Assembly (NCBI GenBank): GCA_016932115.1
Contig: JAFGDM010000078.1
Coordinates: 1 to 37,180 of the forward strand
DNA length: 37,180 bases
Reading direction: 5' to 3'
From: Deltaproteobacteria bacterium
GTDB lineage: Bacteria; Desulfobacterota; DSM-4660; Desulfatiglandales; HGW-15
Part shown: piece by piece, positions 1 to 6,979 of the stretch
How the letters are laid out: each line of letters opens with the position of its first letter
How positions within the stretch are numbered: position 1 is the stretch's first letter
The notes under the pieces: generated by a model
What the model saw: only the letters and a program-made list of their open reading frames with translations
Database searches by the model: none
Told to the model about the DNA's origin: nothing
Made by a program: the position numbers and the translations under genes

Positions 1-2
1 AT

Positions 3-131
3 CGACAGCCGCCTGAAAGCGTGGAGAACAAATTTATCCCGTCAAGAGACCTTGACAAGGGGTGTTCACTTGAAATAGAGGAAATTCTGGGCGAGAGCTT
101 TTTTGACAACCTGATGGAGGAGAAGTCATAG
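3..131 (+). CDS. C-terminal fragment of an unknown protein
   Basis: An open frame enters from the left edge and stops at TAG 129-131, giving the last 42 residues of a protein. The tail is hydrophilic and acidic (it ends LMEEKS) with no motif that I recognise. It lies about 110 nt upstream of the PocR-domain gene on the same strand, so the two could be co-transcribed. The start and the rest of the gene lie outside the window, and no function can be given. The frame has no clear codon-level proof beyond being open to the edge. Confidence 0.45.
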   Translation, partial: RQPPESVENKFIPSRDLDKGCSLEIEEILGESFFDNLMEEKS

Positions 132-240
132 CGAGAGGCAAAGGCCATTTTGCGAGGCGGAACCTGAAAGCCGAACCATGGGCCTTAAGACTATCGGGGT
201 GTTTGGGTGGCTCAATTCGATAGATCTCAAAGGAGGAAGC

Positions 241-756
241 ATGAAACTGACTGATGCGTTGCCGCTGGAAACCTGGAAGGAACTCGAAGATGAAATCTTT
301 GCCCGCTCCGGCCTGGAAGCCAGCGTGTTTGACATCAACGGGATCCGGATCACAGATAACCGGCACCGCCTCAACCCGCTCTGCACGCTCATCAAGGCCG
401 ACGACCGCGGCCAGAGCTTTATCTGCGCCGTAGCTCATATGAACCTTGCCAACAAGGCCCGCAAAGCCAAAAAAGTTGTGATCGACGAGTGCGATGCGGG
501 CTTGTCCAAGGTAGTCGCACCGATCTTTTACAAAGAAGAGTTTCTCGGCGCGGCCGGCGGCTGCGGCCTGTTGCTGGAAGACGGAGAGGTGGACGCTTTC
601 ATGCTCAACAAGACTCTCGATCTGCCTGAAGAAAAGACCGAGGCCCTTTCCAAGAGCATCGGCAGGATAAGTAAAACTCGGATGGAAGAACTAGCCGATT
701 TTATCACCGACTGGCTTGTAACACACATCCCGGTCCCCGGATTTCCCCGCCGATAG
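241..756 (+). CDS. Stand-alone PocR-type ligand-binding sensor protein
   Basis: A 171-residue soluble protein that looks like a single PocR sensory domain (the small-molecule-binding module of the propanediol regulator PocR, usually fused to kinases or AraC regulators). Visible signs are the spaced cysteines in CTLIKA (about residue 43) and FICAVAH (about 61), then DECDAGL followed by a VAPI strand and a glycine-rich LGAAGGCG stretch, which is the order of the PocR core. The usual CHAGL is CDAGL here. The ATG at 241 is chosen because AAAGGAGG lies 5-10 nt upstream; a longer frame from 178 has no such site. No output domain is present, so it would have to act through a partner. The ligand is unknown. 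Confidence 0.7.
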   Translation: MKLTDALPLETWKELEDEIFARSGLEASVFDINGIRITDNRHRLNPLCTLIKADDRGQSFICAVAHMNLANKARKAKKVVIDECDAGLSKVVAPIFYKEEFLGAAGGCGLLLEDGEVDAFMLNKTLDLPEEKTEALSKSIGRISKTRMEELADFITDWLVTHIPVPGFPRR

Positions 757-824
757 GGTTTTTCTTTGAGACGCAGCCCAATAAGGTTGGCATGGGAATC
801 CTGCAATTCAAGATTTTTCGGGAA

Positions 825-2165
825 TCACTCCAGCCGGGCAAACAATTTGTCCGTCACGAGTTCGGCCGATTTGCCGGGGGTGTTTATCATCACGACAAAC
901 CGGTGAATTAGGCCGCTTCGGTTTTCTGTGTATCCGGCTCTGGTGCTGACGTCCCGGAGGGTACCTGTTTTGTAGTATCGGAGACCTTGATTGCGCAGGA
1001 GAAACCGGTGTGGTGAGAAAACCTCAAGAACCCTTAGCATGTCCCTCGCGCTGATTTGATTATCACGGGAAATTCCAGATCCTTCGCTTATACGGATTTT
1101 TGTGAGGCCGAGAATGTCTCGGGCATAAGCCCGGGCGGTTCGAACCCCTTTTTCCATCGTGCCGGGAGTACCGAAAGCTTTGACACCTGAGGTAATAAGG
1201 ATCTGGTTGGTGGCAAAATTGTTGGAATGGTCCAGCAGCTTCGCAATGATGTCGCGCAGTGTGAAGATGGAGTGATGGCGGTATACCAGCCGGTCTGTGG
1301 CGGGCTGCACCGTTCCGAGGCGCACTTCTCCGTTGACCTCCACACCTGCCTGCCTCAGAAAGTACTGAAAGAGGCCGCCCGCATATAGAGTTACAAGGTT
1401 TTCATCATGGGAAAGCACAATGCGACCCCGGTTCAAACCTGAGCGACGGACCCGCTCAAGAGCAATGGGTAATAAGGGGGTCTCCGGTTCAGCACTGACA
1501 AAAACATTATTTTTCTTCTTGAAAAAAACCGTGTTGAAGTTGACGCAGAGTGCGCCGTTAGGCGCATCATAGGGTCTGCTGGAGGATGAAACCCCTGGGA
1601 TCTCCAGAGACTGAGCAAAATAGGAGTCATCAAGCACAATATCCTTTACCCTCCCCGATATTGTTGCAAGCCTTGAGGCTATCTCTCCCACCGTCTCGGA
1701 TATGAGCAAAGGATCGCCGTAGCCTTTAATGATTAGGTTACTCCCCTTGTCCAAGTAAAAATCGGTGGCAAAACGGTAATCAAAACCGAGGTGGTGAATG
1801 GCCACCAGTGAAGTGAAAATTTTTAGAATTGATGCCGGGACAAGGGGCCGTTCGGCATTTTTTTCCAGCAGCACTCTGCCGGTGGAATCGGCCACCATAA
1901 CGGCGTCTTTCGGCCCGATGAAAGCTTCCAACTCCTTTAGCGATCTGCCTAGCACCCCTCCGGCAATGTTTCCGCCGACAAATCCTGCACCCGATCGGGT
2001 ACCTTCAATCTTTTCTTTCTCTACTTCTGTAGCCAGGCCCACTTCGACTGCGTGAGCCTTGCACACCCGCTGACTTATATAAAACCGGCCCGAGGTGCTT
2101 GATACAAAGCCTTGGATAGGCAAAGAAACAACAATGAAAAAGATAACTTTAGTGAAAAATTTCAC
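825..2165 (-). CDS. dacB: D-alanyl-D-alanine carboxypeptidase/endopeptidase, PBP4 (S13) family
   Basis: Periplasmic low-molecular-weight penicillin-binding protein that trims or cleaves peptidoglycan peptide cross-links. The 446-residue product starts with a hydrophobic signal sequence (about residues 5-20). It then carries the three penicilloyl-serine motifs: SxxK as SILK (S112, K115), SxN as SNN in DHSNNFATN, and KTG at 399-401. Length and the wide spacing between SxxK and SxN fit the S13/DacB family rather than DacA. The start is GTG at 2165 with a modest AGGAT site upstream. Residues 35-80, between signal and domain, look like a low-complexity linker. It converges with the PocR gene and is transcribed alone. 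Confidence 0.9.
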   Translation of the reverse strand: MKFFTKVIFFIVVSLPIQGFVSSTSGRFYISQRVCKAHAVEVGLATEVEKEKIEGTRSGAGFVGGNIAGGVLGRSLKELEAFIGPKDAVMVADSTGRVLLEKNAERPLVPASILKIFTSLVAIHHLGFDYRFATDFYLDKGSNLIIKGYGDPLLISETVGEIASRLATISGRVKDIVLDDSYFAQSLEIPGVSSSSRPYDAPNGALCVNFNTVFFKKKNNVFVSAEPETPLLPIALERVRRSGLNRGRIVLSHDENLVTLYAGGLFQYFLRQAGVEVNGEVRLGTVQPATDRLVYRHHSIFTLRDIIAKLLDHSNNFATNQILITSGVKAFGTPGTMEKGVRTARAYARDILGLTKIRISEGSGISRDNQISARDMLRVLEVFSPHRFLLRNQGLRYYKTGTLRDVSTRAGYTENRSGLIHRFVVMINTPGKSAELVTDKLFARLE

Positions 2166-2599
2166 AGTGAGATCCTATTCAGTTCCAAACTATAAGTTGC
2201 CTGTCACCACATAAAATTTTACCGCTCTAAAAATGCTACGTCAAATCCGAATGCCAAGACGGCAAAGCGTTTATAAAAGTGCACAATAAGTGGGTACCAA
2301 TTGTCCAAGATGTGGTAAAGTAATTCACATATCCGATGGCAAAGGTGTTCACAGGATTGTATTTCAAGTCCTTTTATGTGATCTAAAACTTTGAAATTAC
2401 TTAAATAATATTGCATGATTGATACAGCACGGTCTTTGCAATTGTTGACGATCATGCCTTAACCTGTTTTCTTCAACCTCTTACAAGGGCGACAAAAAAA
2501 GCATGGAAAAGCCGGTAACCAAAAACATAGGCTTGGTTTCAAAGGGTTTCCCATTCAGGCAAGCCGGACGACCATCTTTTTTTGGGTCTTGAGCGAACC
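2166..2599. other. 434-nt intergenic region, AT-rich
   Basis: The region separates the divergent dacB and sensor-kinase genes. A 78-codon minus-strand frame (2219-2455) has an AGGTTAAGG upstream of its ATG, but its composition (many Cys, His, Leu, Tyr) and lack of any motif make it doubtful. GGCTTG and CAAGCC form a 6-bp inverted repeat about 24 nt apart near 2532-2566. I see no convincing promoter, RNA gene or mobile element. Confidence 0.4.
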
Positions 2600-4216
2600 A
2601 TGTCCTCGGCACAAATTCTCATTTTCGATTCCCCCGAATCCGCCCATCGCTTAAAAGCGATCCTAGACACCCGCGATTGGGAAATCCACACGCCCCAAAC
2701 CATCAAGGAAGCTTTGGAGCTTCTTAATACCTGCGACATCGATGTGGCACTCATCAACACAGAGTTGAAAGATACCGATGCATTTGCCGGTCTTGGTGAA
2801 CTGATTCGGCAGTGTCCGGACTTAAGGGTGATGGTGGTAGCTGAGTATTCGTCCCTTGATCGGGCCGTCGAGGCATTGAGACGGGGCGCCCACGGTTACG
2901 TGATTAAACCCTTTGCACGAGATGCTTTGTCAAAAAGCATTGAAGACGCCGTGGCGCAAAAGAGGTTGATAGTCAGCGAGCGCAAAAGGGCCGAATCGGA
3001 GCTGATGGAATTTAAGGATGAGCTTGACCGCTTGGTGCTTAAAAAAAGTTCTCACCTTATTGAGGTCAACGCGAAACTGCGAGAGGACCTGGAATCGCTT
3101 ATAACCGAAGGAGGCACCTTGCGTGCTCTCTTCGAAACATCCCAAGAGCCTATTTTTCTAAAAGATTTGAACCTTAAGTATATGATGGTCAATCCGGCCA
3201 TGGAACGTCTTCTCGAAACTAGTGAGCAAAATTGCGTGGGGAAAACCGACGGGGAACTTTTCGGGGAGGAAATCGGAAACTCGATCAGAAAATATGACAC
3301 CCGTGTTCTCCAAGGTGAAATCATTGAAAAAGAGCAAATCATTTTTATCAAAGGAGTCCCCACTACCCTACATTTCATGAAGGTCCCTTTGCGAGAAGGC
3401 TCTGGAGAGATAACAGGTCTCTGGGGAACAGTGCGTGATGTGACTGAGACAAAACGTGTGGAACAGTGGACTCATACAACCCAGCGGATGGAATCGGTCG
3501 CCACATTGGCAGCAGGAATCGCTCACAACTTCAACAATCTGCTAACAGGCATTCTTGGGACCGTGTCCTTGCTGCTAATGGATATAAACCCTGACGACGC
3601 AAAATACCGGAAACTAAAGAAAGTGGAAGAGTATGTCCGCAATGGGGTAGACCTTACCCGCCAGCTTCTAGGCTTTGCTAGAGGGGGTAAATACGAGGTG
3701 AAAATCCTTGATTTGAATGAGATTGCGGAGAAAACCACAGCCGTTTTTGCACAGTCACAAAAGCTGATTACGATTCACAAGAAAATGGAACCTAACCTAT
3801 ATCTTATCAAAGGGGACCAGAACCAGATCGAGCAGGTCTTGCTGAATCTCTACCTTAACGCAGGGCATGCAATGCCCGGAGGGGGAGATCTTTACATCGA
3901 TACAGAGAATGTTTTCCTTGATGAGGCTTACGTTCGACATTACACGGTTAAACCCGGACGGTATGTTCAGGTGAGAGTAAGGGATACGGGTTTAGGTATG
4001 AAACCTGAGACAATGGAACGTATTTTTGAGCCCTTTTTTACCACAAAGGAGGTAGGGGAAGGAAAAGGATTGGGGCTCGCCGCTGTTTACGGCATTGTGA
4101 AAAACCACGGAGGCTTTATCCAGGCCTTGAGCGAGAAAGGCTTAGGCACAACATTTGAGATCCTTTTCCCCGCCCTGGAAGAAGAAAAAGAAAAGGGAAA
4201 AAACGCCCTACCCTAA
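2600..4216 (+). CDS. PAS sensor histidine kinase with degenerate N-terminal receiver
   Basis: A 538-residue cytoplasmic kinase. Order: receiver-like domain (1-122), helical linker (122-165), PAS (about 168-290), HisKA with AAGIAHNFNNLL (His309), and a complete HATPase domain (N box NLYLNAGHAM, DTGLGM, FEPFFTTK, GKGLGL). The receiver keeps D10 and K103 (VIKPF), but the phosphoacceptor position is N53 (DVALINTEL), the second acidic residue is S11, and the switch Thr is A81. It therefore probably cannot be phosphorylated and may act as a protein-interaction domain. The kinase motif has N instead of the usual D after the histidine. ATG 2600 is preferred over the TTG at 2582, which lacks a ribosome site. 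It is followed by a kinase-like protein that has an intact receiver. Confidence 0.88.
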   Translation: MSSAQILIFDSPESAHRLKAILDTRDWEIHTPQTIKEALELLNTCDIDVALINTELKDTDAFAGLGELIRQCPDLRVMVVAEYSSLDRAVEALRRGAHGYVIKPFARDALSKSIEDAVAQKRLIVSERKRAESELMEFKDELDRLVLKKSSHLIEVNAKLREDLESLITEGGTLRALFETSQEPIFLKDLNLKYMMVNPAMERLLETSEQNCVGKTDGELFGEEIGNSIRKYDTRVLQGEIIEKEQIIFIKGVPTTLHFMKVPLREGSGEITGLWGTVRDVTETKRVEQWTHTTQRMESVATLAAGIAHNFNNLLTGILGTVSLLLMDINPDDAKYRKLKKVEEYVRNGVDLTRQLLGFARGGKYEVKILDLNEIAEKTTAVFAQSQKLITIHKKMEPNLYLIKGDQNQIEQVLLNLYLNAGHAMPGGGDLYIDTENVFLDEAYVRHYTVKPGRYVQVRVRDTGLGMKPETMERIFEPFFTTKEVGEGKGLGLAAVYGIVKNHGGFIQALSEKGLGTTFEILFPALEEEKEKGKNALP

Positions 4217-4235
4217 AATCATTATATTATAAATA

Positions 4236-4265
4236 TTGACATATAAATATAGTATAAAATAAAAT
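4236..4265 (+). promoter_or_regulatory. Sigma70-type promoter before the kinase-like gene
   Basis: TTGACA (4236-4241, perfect -35) and TAAAAT (4260-4265, 5 of 6) are 18 nt apart in a very AT-rich intergenic stretch. The next gene starts at 4343, giving a leader of about 70 nt. A gene-specific promoter here would uncouple this gene from the upstream kinase. Confidence 0.5.
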
Positions 4266-4342
4266 ACTTAATTATATTTGGATTTGATATGTGCCGATCT
4301 CGAAAACCCTCTACACTGCCGTGGATGAAAGGGATATGACCT

Positions 4343-5611
4343 TTGAAAAGAAGGGTAGACAAGGAGGAACAGAGAATCTCCAACGCTGGAATGGATTTGG
4401 ATCCACGTAATCATTCGAGCATTGAGCGTAAACCTGTTGCTCCTCTATTATTTGAAAAAGCACGGATATGGGAATCTGCAGACTACAAAAGCGGGAACGG
4501 GGAAGCCTTGGCCGAACGGGCCAGCAAAATGCAAGCATTAGGGAACTTGGCCTGTGGCATCGCCCATGACTTTAACAATATCCTTACGCCTATCCTGCTC
4601 CGAACAGAAATGGCCATGGCCCAATTGGAACAAGACAGTCCCGTACAATACCACTTGGAACAAATCCTCACCTGCGGCCGGAGGGCAAGGGATCTTGTTC
4701 AACAAATCGCTACTTTCAGCCATCCAAAGGACGAAGACCGCGGCCCTTTGCAGCTCTCCCTTGTTGTAAAAGAGATCCTGAAGTTTTTGCGGTCTTCCAT
4801 GCCCGCAACCGTCGAGATCCGGCAGGATATTCGGGGGAACGGCTTTGTTCTCGCCGATCTGAGTCAGATTCATATGCTCCTGATGGAGCTTTGTGTTTGG
4901 CCCGGACAACCCATATCCGGAAGAAAGGGTTTACTGCAAGTGGAGCTCAGTGACATTGAACTTAACATTAAAGAACCTGCACCTCTTTCTTCTTTACCCA
5001 AGGGCGGCTATGTGAAGCTCAGTGTGAAGCGGGAAATACAGGATTTCCCGAAGAAGACAAGGGAGAAAACGGAAGGAGATCCGGATCTGTGTTTGATCGG
5101 CAGGGTTGTCGAGTTGCATGGCGGTAAGCTTGTGGTGGACAAGAAAATAAGTGGAAACACCGACTTTCACGTCTTCTTTCCCAGGATGAAAAGCAAGGCA
5201 CCCGCAAAAGGGACGGAAACCACATTGCTTTCCCGAGGATCGGAAAAGATCCTTCTTGTGGACGATGAGCAAGTCGTTGTGGAGGCTTTTAAACAGGTGC
5301 TCACCCATCTCGGGTACACAGTGGTTTCCACAACAAACAGTGCAGAAGCTTTAAAGATTTTTTGCAATGCACCGGACATGTTCGATGTCTTGATCACCGA
5401 TCAGACCATGCCGGTCTTAACCGGCCTCGAACTGGCCGCCGAAGTGAGACGGATCCGCCCTGAAATCCCCATTATTTTATGTTCCGGGTTTGGCGAAATC
5501 ATCCAAGGGGAAAACAATAAAAAGGCCGATTTAGGAACGCTTTTACGAAAACCATTCACAGCACATGACATTGCCCGTAGGGTCCGGGAGGTGCTAAACG
5601 GCAACGGGTGA
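4343..5611 (+). CDS. Kinase-like DHp protein lacking ATP-binding motifs, with C-terminal receiver
   Basis: A 422-residue protein built like a PAS-less hybrid kinase: HisKA/DHp with CGIAHDFNNIL (His75, Asp76), a HATPase-shaped region (about 155-290) and a receiver (about 305-422). The receiver looks functional (LLVDDE, LITDQTMP, CSGFG, LLRKPF). The ATPase region has lost every catalytic box: the N-box Asn residues are E182 and W186, the DxGxG aspartate is R230, and GxGLGL is replaced by GDPDLCL before the retained HGG. It probably cannot bind ATP normally and may be phosphorylated in trans or act as a phosphotransfer or docking protein. Start is TTG 4343 with GAAAGGG 9-15 nt upstream; the next in-frame ATG (4391) is poorly placed. 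There is no frameshift, so it is not simply decayed. Confidence 0.85.
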   Translation: MKRRVDKEEQRISNAGMDLDPRNHSSIERKPVAPLLFEKARIWESADYKSGNGEALAERASKMQALGNLACGIAHDFNNILTPILLRTEMAMAQLEQDSPVQYHLEQILTCGRRARDLVQQIATFSHPKDEDRGPLQLSLVVKEILKFLRSSMPATVEIRQDIRGNGFVLADLSQIHMLLMELCVWPGQPISGRKGLLQVELSDIELNIKEPAPLSSLPKGGYVKLSVKREIQDFPKKTREKTEGDPDLCLIGRVVELHGGKLVVDKKISGNTDFHVFFPRMKSKAPAKGTETTLLSRGSEKILLVDDEQVVVEAFKQVLTHLGYTVVSTTNSAEALKIFCNAPDMFDVLITDQTMPVLTGLELAAEVRRIRPEIPIILCSGFGEIIQGENNKKADLGTLLRKPFTAHDIARRVREVLNGNG

Positions 5612-5674
5612 AAGATTTATCTTCCAATTATTCCTGTGGACCTTCAGAAAATGATTTTGCCAAGGCCGGAGGGA

Positions 5675-5690
5675 GGAACCCGCCGGTTCC
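5675..5690. terminator. Hairpin between convergent genes
   Basis: GGAACC and GGTTCC flank a CGCC loop, forming a 6-bp stem between the convergent kinase-like and FlgM-like genes. There is no T tract on either strand, so it may be a Rho-assisted stop or chance. Confidence 0.3.
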
Positions 5691-5715
5691 AATGGAGAAA
5701 AAAAGGATGCCGGAT

Positions 5716-6375
5716 CTAGATTAAGTCCTCTATAAAAGCTTCGACCACTTTGTCAGCCACCCCCTCGTAATTTATCCTGTAGGTTCCTGATTTGATTTTT
5801 TCTCTCATAAGCGCGACTTTTTCGCTTCTCACATGAGCAAAAGATGCCAGGAATTCTCTTACGACCTTCATTTCTTTTGCAGACCGTGACATTTTCCGTC
5901 TCCTACCTGTCTCTTCACAGATCACGAACTTTTCTTTGTTTTTTATCGCCTGATAGTCCTTTCTAGAAACGATGTTTACCGCGCTTTTTATGGTGACGGC
6001 TTTGAGCTTACGGGTTAGAAAATTAGAATTCTCAATCGACAAGGAGTGGAGGGCTTCTCCTTGCTCATCGATGACCTTAAAAAGAAGGCCTTCGCTTTTG
6101 TCGGGAGAAACGGCAAGGTTTTTACTATAGATTTTCTGAGACCCGGTGAGCAAGTCCTTTCCCGCTTCGTTAACCGAACCTTCCCGGATGATTTTATCGA
6201 GCACTCTAGCAGCCACCTTTTCTGTGAACGCTTCGCGACCGGCATCACCCGATATATCGCTCCGATACCCTTGCCGGTCAAGCGATTCGGCAGTTGGGTA
6301 CACCGCTTTACTTAGCCTGAGCCGGTCTCCGTAAACTTTCAAAACATTTTTCACTTGATAGGACGCAATAACCAT
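5716..6375 (-). CDS. flgM: FlgM-like anti-sigma-28 factor with long N-terminal extension
   Basis: A 219-residue protein whose last 37 residues match the FlgM sigma-28-binding tail: RSEKVALMREKI, then SGTYRINYEGVADKVVEAFI. FlgM holds FliA inactive until the hook-basal body is complete. Ordinary FlgM is about 100 residues; here about 180 residues precede the tail. Their start, MVIASYQVKNVLKVYG, resembles what I recall from deltaproteobacterial FlgM-like proteins, with a basic segment (GRRRKMSR) just before the tail. ATG 6375 has GAGGT 7-11 nt upstream; the longer frame from 6468 would run through the promoter. A FliA-like promoter lies immediately upstream, fitting sigma-28 feedback control. 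The likely partner is FliA (14745-15500). Confidence 0.75.
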   Translation of the reverse strand: MVIASYQVKNVLKVYGDRLRLSKAVYPTAESLDRQGYRSDISGDAGREAFTEKVAARVLDKIIREGSVNEAGKDLLTGSQKIYSKNLAVSPDKSEGLLFKVIDEQGEALHSLSIENSNFLTRKLKAVTIKSAVNIVSRKDYQAIKNKEKFVICEETGRRRKMSRSAKEMKVVREFLASFAHVRSEKVALMREKIKSGTYRINYEGVADKVVEAFIEDLI

Positions 6376-6393
6376 TTGTTTACCTCGGCATAT

Positions 6394-6421
6394 ATATCGG
6401 CACAAAAGTTTAGGAACTTTA
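6394..6421 (-). promoter_or_regulatory. FliA (sigma-28)-like promoter of the FlgM-like gene
   Basis: On the minus strand, TAAAGTT (-35, TAAA at 6418-6421) and GCCGATAT (-10, 6394-6401) are separated by 16 nt counted from TAAA. The enterobacterial consensus is TAAA-N15-GCCGATAA, so this is one nt wider with 7 of 8 matches in the -10. The ATG is only 18 nt downstream of the -10 element. Confidence 0.6.
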
Positions 6422-6450
6422 AAAAAAAGATTCCGAAACAATTTAGCTGT

Positions 6451-6700
6451 TTGAAAAATCGCAAGCATCAGGCATGGGGGTCTCTCTTAAAACTGAAAAA
6501 CGAAGAGTATTCAAGGTGGAGCATGAAAATACCAGGGGTAGCAAAGGCGGGCGGCGAGGCTTTACGGGAACTTCGAGGATTGACCTCTTTCGGCGATACC
6601 CCGGATGACCTCCGCCCGCCTCACCCGTTGCCTGAAGCATAACATAGCGATGTGGCTTCTTCGTTTTGCAGTTTTAAGAGAGACCCCCATGCTCGGGGCC
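6451..6700 (+). repeat. Dispersed inverted-end repeat, copy A
   Basis: Copy A begins TTGAAAAATCGCAAGCATCA at 6451 and matches the right-edge copy (37134 onward) and the minus-strand copy B (11767 downward). The A/B match runs through CTTCGAGGATTGAC at 6580-6593 and more weakly to about 6640. A 34-nt inverted repeat (6472-6505 and 6659-6692, one mismatch) makes a long stem around about 150 nt. A minus-strand frame across it (6443-6640) shares SILEV and RRPP runs with a frame in copy B. No transposase is present. It looks like a MITE-type or other non-autonomous repeat; edges are approximate. Confidence 0.7.
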
Positions 6701-6721
6701 GCCGGCTTCAGCATTTCTTGC

Positions 6722-6749
6722 TAAAGGTTTCTCAGAAGCAGACCGATAA
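6722..6749 (+). promoter_or_regulatory. FliA (sigma-28)-like promoter toward the HD-GYP gene
   Basis: TAAA (6722-6725) and ACCGATAA (6742-6749, 7 of 8 to GCCGATAA) are 16 nt apart, the same unusual spacing as the FlgM-like gene's promoter. The downstream gene starts 230 nt later at 6980. A TCCGGG/CCCGGA hairpin (6844-6863) lies in the predicted leader. Confidence 0.45.
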
Positions 6750-6979
6750 GATTTTAGCATGGTTATAACATCATGTTCGGAAAATTACCCATATTCGCCT
6801 AAGGATCAAACTTACCGAAACAGGCAATCACTTCCGACGTGTATCCGGGCCTCCTGCCCCGGACCGGGAAAAACCAAATCCTTCCGAACCAAAATTTTCG
6901 AGGGTTTGAGGGAATTGAGAAATTCAGGCTGAATGAATCATGAAACGCTTTTATTGAAACGACATGCTAAGAAGGACAG

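Noticed and set aside
178-240. A longer frame for the PocR gene starting at 178
   Set aside because: AAAGGAGG places the start at 241; the upstream extension has no ribosome site.
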